From positions 1 through 7,639 of the forward strand of contig CAMBEY010000140.1 in NCBI GenBank assembly GCA_945865705.1: a DNA stretch of 7,639 bases, in the 5' to 3' direction. Positions within the stretch are counted from its first letter, which is position 1. Every line of letters begins with the position of its first letter. Positions 1-6,925 of the stretch are shown one piece after another. The notes under the pieces were generated by a model. The model searched no databases and was not told the DNA's origin. It saw only the letters and a program-made list of their open reading frames with translations. The translations under genes were made by a program, and so were the position numbers. Origin of the DNA: Candidatus Sulfopaludibacter sp. SbA3 (lineage in GTDB: Bacteria; Acidobacteriota; Terriglobia; 2-12-FULL-54-10).

Positions 1-281
1 GGCCGCAGGAACGGCTCCAGATCAAAATCTGGAAACCCAGCCCGCACCAGCCGCGCCGGAAGCAATGCCTCCACCAGCTCGGGCCTTGCCGTCGGCAAGG
101 CCTTCAAACAATCAAACAGAACCTGATGCGGCACCGACGCGAAACGATATCCGCGCAACAGCTCGATCACCTCCGCGCGCGCCGCCGCGTCGGCCGTGGC
201 CTGACACAGATAGCGCAACACACGCTTCTCTGCGTTCATCATGAGTCGATCTTCGGCGCGGCGCTGAATGGGGCGCTTCAT
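1..281 (-). CDS. Hypothetical protein, C-terminus cut by left edge
   Basis: This is an open minus-strand frame of 93 full codons that runs off the left edge. It begins 22 bases after the stop of the HMA-like gene and is probably co-transcribed with it. I read the start as ATG at 281. ATG at 242 or 239 would shorten the protein by 13 or 14 residues, and no candidate has a strong ribosome binding site. The visible protein is helix-rich and soluble, with no signal peptide or membrane segment. The stretch after the second start (EKRVLRYLCQ, then VIELLRGYRF, then HQVLFDCLKAL) has the spacing of the small helical domain found at the N-terminus of DnaB and the C-terminus of DnaG. That resemblance is from memory and weak. 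No function is assigned. Confidence 0.55.
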   Translation of the reverse strand, partial: MKRPIQRRAEDRLMMNAEKRVLRYLCQATADAAARAEVIELLRGYRFASVPHQVLFDCLKALPTARPELVEALLPARLVRAGFPDFDLEPFLR

Positions 282-303
282 CACAGGAGTGAGTCCATGT
301 CGG

Positions 304-528
304 TTAGGCAGGCAGCGAATTGTCAATCGGCACACCGAGACGGCGTAGCAGGGCCGCCACGCCCCGCTGGTCCATGCGCGTGGCGTCGTATTCGATGGCC
401 ACGGTGCGCGCGGCTTCGTCCACACGGATGCGCCGCACGCCCAGATGCGTGTAGGACTCGCCGAGGTTTTGCGCCTGCGAGATGCCCAACGTTCCCTGAT
501 AATTAAAGGTAGCAACAACGGATGTCAT
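304..528 (-). CDS. Small HMA-like (ferredoxin-fold) protein lacking CXXC
   Basis: This is a 74-residue cytosolic protein with the length and pattern of a heavy-metal-associated domain: a first beta strand (VVATFNYQG), a helix around residues 15-29, then LGVRRIRVDE, RTVAIEYDAT and a last helix ending ALLRRLGVPI. The GV...VD...V.YD signature is that of the HMA fold. The metal-binding CXXC that belongs between the first strand and the first helix is absent; the region reads GTLGISQAQ, and the protein has no cysteine at all. It therefore probably does not bind Cu(I) in the usual way and may serve as a structural or protein-binding version of the fold. ATG at 528 lies 6 bases after the stop of the DUF6176-like gene, with AGGA just upstream, so translation is probably coupled. 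The neighbouring divergent copper ATPase itself lacks an HMA domain. The fold call is inferred from pattern alone. Confidence 0.72.
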   Translation of the reverse strand: MTSVVATFNYQGTLGISQAQNLGESYTHLGVRRIRVDEAARTVAIEYDATRMDQRGVAALLRRLGVPIDNSLPA

Positions 529-534
529 ATGGTC

Positions 535-966
535 CTATTCGCGGGATGATTCTGGCAAATTTCTTCGTATGATGATTTCGCGCCGTTGAAATTCCACCGC
601 CGACGCGGGCGGGTTCTCCCACTGCATGGATCTCGCAACTTCACGCGGCACCATAATCACCTGCGGCTGGGCATCTCGCCTAGCGTACTCGTGGTCAATG
701 CATTCTTCCCCAAACTCAAGGTGCTTGTGGCCCACCTCATAATCTGGATCTGAGTTGGCGGATTTCCCCTCGTCTCCTTGCACGGAAAACCAATACAGAT
801 ACTTTTCTCCGTCGATCATTTCCCGAAAGATCACTTCGATCTTCATCTCTTCGCGGTCGAGCATGGGCAAGACTTCAGCCATTCTGTCATTGAGCATCTT
901 GAGCCATTCGTCGGCGCGCGCGGATTTGTCAGGCCGGATTCGGAACCGTGAAAGCTCGACACGCAT
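535..966 (-). CDS. DUF6176-like protein
   Basis: This is a 143-residue soluble protein. It opens with RVELSRFRIRPDK and then DEWLKMLNDRMAEVLPMLDRE, EVIFRE, GEKYLYWFSVQGD, and HKHLEFGEECID. From memory this order matches the DUF6176 family, small uncharacterised proteins that look like an alpha/beta barrel of the ABM/dimeric type. No reaction is known to me. The frame stays open upstream to a TTG at 1059, but I start at ATG 966: the family similarity begins there, GAGGGG lies about 11 bases upstream, and the minus-strand -10 box at 1021-1026 would place the transcript start downstream of the TTG. The C-terminal tail after residue 115 (QWENPP onward, with basic EFQRREIIIRR) is less familiar. 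It is first in a minus-strand run with the HMA-like gene 6 bases behind it and is divergent from the copper ATPase. Confidence 0.7.
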   Translation of the reverse strand: MRVELSRFRIRPDKSARADEWLKMLNDRMAEVLPMLDREEMKIEVIFREMIDGEKYLYWFSVQGDEGKSANSDPDYEVGHKHLEFGEECIDHEYARRDAQPQVIMVPREVARSMQWENPPASAVEFQRREIIIRRNLPESSRE

Positions 967-1020
967 GGTGGTTTTTTCCCCTCGTCTGTCCGCGAACTTT
1001 CGGAATGTGTCTTCGCGTCT

Positions 1021-1028
1021 ATTATAAT
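1021..1028. promoter_or_regulatory. Symmetric -10 element of a divergent promoter
   Basis: The octamer ATTATAAT is its own reverse complement. Read on the plus strand it holds TATAAT at 1023-1028; read on the minus strand it holds TATAAT at 1026-1021. Each is a perfect consensus -10. A plus start near 1035 would give the copper ATPase about a 40-base leader; a minus start near 1014 would give the DUF6176-like gene (ATG 966) about a 48-base leader. No good -35 hexamer is visible at 16-18 bases on either side (best about 3 of 6), so an activator may be needed. I saw no clear MerR/CueR-type dyad. Confidence 0.5.
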
Positions 1029-1063
1029 TGCAGAGCAACAACTTCACCGAAGGAATCAAGACT

Positions 1064-1070
1064 TAGGGAG
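1064..1070 (+). promoter_or_regulatory. Ribosome binding site of the copper ATPase
   Basis: TAGGGAG lies 4 bases before ATG 1075. It is the purine-rich site that supports this start, which also coincides with the first residue of the YHS domain. Confidence 0.55.
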
Positions 1071-1074
1071 TCGA

Positions 1075-3534
<2,460 letters not shown>

Positions 3535-3611
3535 AGCGCGTCACAGAGCCGCGCACGTAAGCGAGCGGACACCTTCGTCGGGAGAACAATTTTACTGCTC
3601 GGACGGACGCG

Positions 3612-3634
3612 GGGTGTTGGGTGTTGGGTGTTGG
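3612..3634 (+). repeat. Three tandem copies of GGGTGTT
   Basis: The heptamer GGGTGTT occurs three times head to tail at 3612-3632, followed by GG. It lies in the 160-base gap between the convergent copper ATPase and TlpA-like genes. With the extra G at 3611 it makes four G-runs separated by TGTT, so a two-tier G-quadruplex is conceivable. The rest of this gap holds nothing else I can support: a 4-bp GC stem at 3645-3648/3656-3659 followed by TTT is too weak to call a terminator. Confidence 0.8.
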
Positions 3635-3694
3635 AGATTACACGAGCCGTGGCGTGGCTTTCGACGGGTCCGCTTGCTGGCGCGCGGGGCACGG

Positions 3695-4225
3695 TTACGG
3701 CGCTGCCAGGAAGGCGTTGAACTCGGCGGCGATTTCCGCGCCGTCCCATTCCTTCGGGCCGATGTACTTTTTTAGCAGGCGGCCCTGGCGGCTGATGACG
3801 AAGGTCTCGGGAAGTTTATATGTTCCGTACTGCTCGCTGACGGCGCGCGCGGGATTGCGCAGTGTGAGGAACGAAATTTGATTCTTGGCGAGGAAGTCCT
3901 TGTAGGCGTCAGCGTCCTCGTCTAGACTCACGCCGAGCACCACCAGATCCTTGTCGCGAAAGCGGTCAGCGAGCCGGTTCAGCGAAGGCATCTCCTCGAT
4001 GCAGGGCGGGCACCAGGTAGCCCAATAATTGAGCACGACGATCTTGCCGCGAAAATCCGCCAGCGCAACCACCTTGCCTTCTTCATTGCGCAGTGTGAAG
4101 TTGGGCGCGATATCGCCCAGCGCCAGCGTCTTGAACTGGCCGCGCGGCGTGGAAAAGAACAGGACGAAAAAGGTGACAAAACCCACCAGCACGAGTTTGG
4201 CGATGGTCTCTCCGCGCGCGGTCAT
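3695..4225 (-). CDS. TlpA/ResA-like membrane-anchored thioredoxin
   Basis: This is a 176-residue thiol-disulfide oxidoreductase. One hydrophobic segment at residues 9-25, after a short basic-containing N-terminus, would act as an uncleaved anchor, placing the catalytic domain on the outer face of the cytoplasmic membrane. The domain starts with GDIAPNFTL (37-45), the AhpC/TSA/TlpA opening, and has the active site WCPPC (W71, C72, C75). The helix that follows is IEEMPSLNRLADRF. The cis-proline loop is KLPETFVI (P139), and the YIGP at 154-157 is the usual late strand. WCPPC favours reduction of apocytochrome or other secreted thiols, but the substrate is not shown. The ATG at 4225 has AGGAG about 12 bases upstream. 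A minus-strand TAAAAT at 4258-4253 could be its -10 box, without a recognisable -35. It is convergent with the copper ATPase and divergent from the glycosyltransferase operon. Confidence 0.9.
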   Translation of the reverse strand: MTARGETIAKLVLVGFVTFFVLFFSTPRGQFKTLALGDIAPNFTLRNEEGKVVALADFRGKIVVLNYWATWCPPCIEEMPSLNRLADRFRDKDLVVLGVSLDEDADAYKDFLAKNQISFLTLRNPARAVSEQYGTYKLPETFVISRQGRLLKKYIGPKEWDGAEIAAEFNAFLAAP

Positions 4226-4254
4226 GGCTGTGTCGGTCTCCTGCCCTAAAACAT

Positions 4255-4283
4255 TTTACGATGCTGCGTACATTCTCTATGAT
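4255..4283 (+). promoter_or_regulatory. Candidate promoter of the glycosyltransferase-pterin operon
   Basis: TTTACG (4255-4260) and TATGAT (4278-4283) are spaced 17 bases apart and match the sigma-70 consensus at 4 of 6 and 5 of 6 positions. A start near 4290 would leave a leader of about 30 bases that includes the strong ribosome binding site at 4308-4316. The -35 overlaps the candidate minus-strand -10 of the TlpA-like gene, so the two may compete. Confidence 0.4.
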
Positions 4284-4307
4284 AGCGGATTTTTGACAGC
4301 ACAGGCT

Positions 4308-4316
4308 GGGAGGAGG
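4308..4316 (+). promoter_or_regulatory. Strong ribosome binding site of the glycosyltransferase
   Basis: GGGAGGAGG ends 3 bases before ATG 4320; its first GGAGG sits 6 bases away, a good spacing. It is the strongest such site in the window and fixes the start of this gene. Confidence 0.6.
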
Positions 4317-4319
4317 TAG

Positions 4320-5243
4320 ATGGCTCTTTCCGGCGCCACCCACAGCCCGCGCGTAAGCGTCCTGATTCCTGCGCGCAATGAGCAGGAGAATATCGCCGCG
4401 TGCGTCGAGTCGCTGCTGGCACAGGACTCCGTGCAAGGCGAACCCATTGAAATCATTGTTGCTGACGATTCCTCTGAGGATGGGACGGCGCGAATCGTTG
4501 AAAGTATAGCCGCGCGGCATCCCCACGTTCGCTTGATCCGCGTGCCACTTTTGCCCGCTGGTTGGCTTGGCAAGAATCATGCGCTGCATTTCGCGGCGCA
4601 ACACGCGCGCGGCAAGTGGCTACTGTTCACTGACTCCGACACGCGGCACATGCCGGGCCAGCTCGCCGCCGTCATCCAACGCGCCGAACGAGAACGCTTG
4701 GACCTGCTCTCCTTTTCGCCGGAGCAGATCACCGAGGCCTGGTGGGAGCAGGCCGTCATCCCCATCATCTATGATCAGTTGGCGCAGCTCTACAGCTTCG
4801 ACCGCGTGAACGATCCAACTGATACGCAGGCCGCCGCGAATGGCCAGTACATCCTGATGAGCCGCGCGGTGTATGACGCGGTCGGCGGGCATGAAGCGAT
4901 ACACGGCGAAGTGCTGGAGGACGTCCTGCTGGCGCGGCGGGTGAAGCAGGCGGGACATCGCATCTGGTTCGGCACGGGCACGGGAGTGGTACGCACGCGC
5001 ATGTACCGCCGCTTCGGAGATATGTGGGAGGGCTGGACCAAGAACCTATTCTTATTGCTCGGGCGCGACACCCGAGCATTGTGCGCTGCAGCGCTGCGGC
5101 TTGTGGCGCGTCCACGTTGGAGCGTGTACTATCCACCCGGCGCGGCAATCGTTTTCCTGTTGCTCATGAACTCCTATTGGCGGTATTCTCAGAATTTAGA
5201 TGTAAGCTGGAAGGGCCGTCGATATTCAAGCGGAGGCCGATAG
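4320..5243 (+). CDS. Family 2 glycosyltransferase, shortened membrane tail
   Basis: This 307-residue enzyme transfers a sugar from a nucleotide donor. The GT-A fold is clear: SVLIPARNEQENI (13-25), VADDSSEDGT (47-56), GWLGKNHAL (81-89), metal-binding DSD (105-107), and the acceptor-side LEDVLLARRVKQAG (199-212) with catalytic E200/D201. The GWLGKNHA and late WEGWTKNLFLLLG motifs place it near the CrtQ/HpnI-like group that acts on lipid or polyisoprenoid acceptors, but the acceptor cannot be read from sequence. Members of this group, as I remember them, are about 370-400 residues with several C-terminal helices before the final NSYWRY...WKGRRY. Here only one hydrophobic segment (about 274-287) separates KNLFLLLG from that ending, which suggests an in-frame deletion. 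I found no frameshift in the other frames. It heads a run with two PTPS genes and folE; the next start is 8 bases past its stop. Confidence 0.85.
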   Translation: MALSGATHSPRVSVLIPARNEQENIAACVESLLAQDSVQGEPIEIIVADDSSEDGTARIVESIAARHPHVRLIRVPLLPAGWLGKNHALHFAAQHARGKWLLFTDSDTRHMPGQLAAVIQRAERERLDLLSFSPEQITEAWWEQAVIPIIYDQLAQLYSFDRVNDPTDTQAAANGQYILMSRAVYDAVGGHEAIHGEVLEDVLLARRVKQAGHRIWFGTGTGVVRTRMYRRFGDMWEGWTKNLFLLLGRDTRALCAAALRLVARPRWSVYYPPGAAIVFLLLMNSYWRYSQNLDVSWKGRRYSSGGR

Positions 5244-5251
5244 CGAGATTC

Positions 5252-5734
5252 ATGCCAGAGAACACTGCGAGTTCCGCGCCAAGTCCCATCCTCCGTAACA
5301 ATAGTGCCTCACAGCCCACCGTGTATCTCACCCGGCGGGCTGAATTTTCCGCCTCGCATTTTTATCACAGCCCCGCGCTGACGCCTGCGGAAAACAAAGA
5401 TCTATACGGCAAGTGCAATAACCCGCACGGCCACGGGCATAACTATGTGCTGGAAGTAACTGTGCGCGGACACATCAGCGAGCGCTCAGGGATGGTGGTG
5501 GACCTCAAACTACTGAAGGAAGTGCTGAATCGCGAAGTGCTGGATGTGTTCGACCATCGCTTCCTCAACGAGGAAGTCCCCGTATTCCGGCACGTTATTC
5601 CCACCACGGAGAACATTGCCGTCGAGATATGGCAGATGCTCGCCCCGCGCCTCGAGTTCTGCGAGTTGCACCGCATCCGCCTCTACGAAACGCCCGACCT
5701 CTTCGCCGATTATTTCGGTCCCGGAGCGGCGTAA
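5252..5734 (+). CDS. 6-pyruvoyl-tetrahydropterin synthase family protein (first copy)
   Basis: This is a 160-residue cytosolic zinc enzyme of the PTPS/QueD superfamily. It would convert 7,8-dihydroneopterin triphosphate, the FolE product, to 6-pyruvoyl-tetrahydropterin, or to 6-carboxy-tetrahydropterin if it acts as QueD. The zinc ligands are H36 (FSASHF), H61 and H63; the catalytic cysteine is C55 in YGKCNNPHGHGHNY. The Asp-His pair is D101/H102 (FDHRFLN), and the pterin-anchoring glutamate is E146 (YET). The GKCNNPxGHGHNY form matches animal PTPS more than the shorter CxxxHGH of E. coli QueD. The first 23 residues are a polar, Ser/Asn/Pro-rich extension without similarity. ATG 5252 is the likely start, but its ribosome binding site is weak (GGAGG 15 bases away), and translation may be coupled to the glycosyltransferase. 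All catalytic residues are present, so I expect an active enzyme. Confidence 0.9.
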   Translation: MPENTASSAPSPILRNNSASQPTVYLTRRAEFSASHFYHSPALTPAENKDLYGKCNNPHGHGHNYVLEVTVRGHISERSGMVVDLKLLKEVLNREVLDVFDHRFLNEEVPVFRHVIPTTENIAVEIWQMLAPRLEFCELHRIRLYETPDLFADYFGPGAA

Positions 5735-5754
5735 CGATACCGGAGACTATTCGC

Positions 5755-6183
5755 ATGGTCCATCTCACACGACGGTATTGGTTTTCCGCATCGCACCGGC
5801 TGCACAATCCAGCGCTGGAGGCTGCCGAAAATACGCTCGTCTACGGCAAGTGTAACAACCCCGGCGGGCATGGCCACAACTATCACGTTGAGATCACCGT
5901 TGCCGGGCCGGTGGATGCGCGCACGGGCATGGTGGTAGATCTGACGGAACTGGACGGGCTCGCCGAGCGGGAAATACTAAACCGCTTCGATCAAATCAAT
6001 CTCAATGACGATCAGGGCTTCGCCAGCCTGGTGCCCACAACGGAAAACCTCTGCGTGCAGATATATCACATCGTGCGAGAGCGCTGGACCGATCTGCCCT
6101 CGGCACGGAACGCTCGGCTGGAGCGTGTGCGGCTGGAGGAAACCAGCTCCAACTTTTTTGAGTACACGGGTGAAGGGGACTAA
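5755..6183 (+). CDS. PTPS family paralogue lacking the catalytic histidine (second copy)
   Basis: This 142-residue protein is about half identical by eye to the preceding one and shares LTRR..FSASH, NPAL..AEN, YGKCNNPxGHGHNY, GMVVDL and PTTEN. The zinc ligands H14, H39 and H41, catalytic C33 and anchoring glutamate E129 are kept. The Asp-His pair, however, reads D79-Q80 (FDQINLN), so the histidine that helps proton transfer in the family is replaced by glutamine (codon CAA). An insertion near residues 111-120 also differs from the first copy. It may catalyse a variant reaction, need the first copy in a mixed hexamer, or act on another pterin. It is not a PTPS-III type, where the cysteine is replaced by glutamate. 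ATG 5755 has GGAG 9 bases upstream, 20 bases after the first copy's stop; its own stop overlaps the folE start by one base. Confidence 0.9.
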   Translation: MVHLTRRYWFSASHRLHNPALEAAENTLVYGKCNNPGGHGHNYHVEITVAGPVDARTGMVVDLTELDGLAEREILNRFDQINLNDDQGFASLVPTTENLCVQIYHIVRERWTDLPSARNARLERVRLEETSSNFFEYTGEGD

Positions 6184-6788
6184 TGGCTGCCAAAAAGAAA
6201 TCATCTGCGAGCAGGGCCGCTGCTGCCGACCCAGTAAGCGGGCTGGTGCGCCGCATGTTAATTGAATTGGGCGAAGACCCCACACGCGAGGGACTGCGCG
6301 ATACGCCCATGCGCGCTGCAAACGCACTGCGGTATCTGACCAGCGGCTACGCAATGAGCTCCGAGCGTGTACTCAACGGCGCGCTGTTCAGCGTAACTTA
6401 CGATGAGATGGTCATCGTCAAGGACATCGAGTTGTTCAGCCTGTGCGAACACCATATGCTGCCATTTCTTGGCAAATGCCATGTGGCATATGTGCCAAAC
6501 AAGAAGGTCGTGGGCCTGAGCAAGATTCCACGCTTGGTGGATATGTTTGCGCGGCGTTTGCAGATTCAGGAGCGGTTGACGCACCAGATCGCCGAGACTA
6601 TTCAAGAGAAGATCAGCCCGCAGGGCGTAGGCGTTGTAATCGAGGCGCGACACTTATGTATGATGATGCGCGGCGTCGAAAAGCAACACTCGCAGACCGT
6701 TACCAGCGCCATGCTGGGCATCTTCCGCGACCAGAGTCAGACACGCGAGGAGTTCCTCTCGCTGGTTCTGGGCGCCTCGCGCACGTAG
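6183..6788 (+). CDS. folE: GTP cyclohydrolase I
   Basis: This 201-residue cytosolic enzyme converts GTP to 7,8-dihydroneopterin triphosphate and formate, the first step toward folate, biopterin-type pterins and deazapurines. After a Lys/Ala/Ser-rich N-terminus of about 17 residues come LGEDPTREGLRDTPMRAA (29-46), the zinc motif LCEHHMLPFLGK (87-98, ligands C88 and H91, catalytic H90), GLSKIPRLVD (111-120), RLQIQERLTHQIA (125-137) and IEARHLCMMMRGV (153-165, ligand C159). All expected catalytic residues are present and the length is normal. Its ATG overlaps the TAA of the second PTPS gene as TAATG, and AAGGGG is 4 bases upstream, so translation is coupled. Being last behind two PTPS genes rather than with folP/folK points to a pterin cofactor other than, or as well as, folate. 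Confidence 0.96.
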   Translation: MAAKKKSSASRAAAADPVSGLVRRMLIELGEDPTREGLRDTPMRAANALRYLTSGYAMSSERVLNGALFSVTYDEMVIVKDIELFSLCEHHMLPFLGKCHVAYVPNKKVVGLSKIPRLVDMFARRLQIQERLTHQIAETIQEKISPQGVGVVIEARHLCMMMRGVEKQHSQTVTSAMLGIFRDQSQTREEFLSLVLGASRT

Positions 6789-6891
6789 TCACGCATTCGA
6801 TTCATTAACCCACCTCTAATTGACTCGTAACTTTATAACTCCGAACGTCAAGAAGGAGCCTCGGCGCATTCGTCTGTGTAGTGGAGCCGTG

Positions 6892-6900
6892 TGCTAAAAT
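6892..6900 (+). promoter_or_regulatory. Candidate extended -10 promoter of the thiolase
   Basis: TGCTAAAAT carries a TAAAAT hexamer (5 of 6 to consensus) preceded by TG one base upstream, the extended -10 form, which can work with a poor -35; none is visible. The predicted start near 6907 leaves about 20 bases before the GTG at 6926. The rest of the 137-base gap after folE (6789-6925) shows no convincing terminator; TTGACT at 6820-6825 has no partner at the right distance. Confidence 0.4.
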
Positions 6901-6904
6901 GTTA

Positions 6905-6921
6905 CCTCAAGCCTGAGGAGG
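6905..6921 (+). promoter_or_regulatory. Hairpin overlapping the thiolase ribosome binding site
   Basis: CCTCA (6905-6909) and TGAGG (6914-6918) form a perfect 5-bp inverted repeat with a 4-base loop. The right arm overlaps GAGGAGG (6915-6921), the ribosome binding site 4 bases before the GTG start. If the transcript starts near 6907 as the -10 predicts, part of the left arm is missing; a start further upstream would include it. Confidence 0.35.
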
Positions 6922-6925
6922 CCGT

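Noticed and set aside
126..506. Plus-strand open frame of 126 codons at the left end
   Set aside because: It spans two minus-strand genes with better protein patterns, and its own translation is Arg/Cys/His-rich without a motif.
967..1059. Upstream extension of the DUF6176-like gene to a TTG at 1059
   Set aside because: It crosses the TATAAT box, lacks a ribosome binding site and adds residues outside the family pattern; ATG 966 is better.
3535..3694. Rho-independent terminator between copA and the TlpA-like gene
   Set aside because: Only a 4-bp stem with a short T-run was found; too weak to distinguish from chance in GC-rich sequence.
4293..4298. Perfect TTGACA as a -35 for the glycosyltransferase
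   Set aside because: A -10 at 17 bases would fall on the ribosome binding site and start codon, leaving no usable leader; the 4255-4283 pair fits better.
5024..5251. Upstream extension of the first PTPS gene within the glycosyltransferase
   Set aside because: It overlaps the glycosyltransferase in another frame and carries no PTPS similarity; it is also not a frameshifted glycosyltransferase tail, as no family motif appears in it.
5252..6788. Queuosine (preQ0) operon
   Set aside because: FolE and PTPS homologues fit, but queC, queE and queF are absent from the window, and the cysteine motif is of the PTPS form. The route remains possible but is not supported here.
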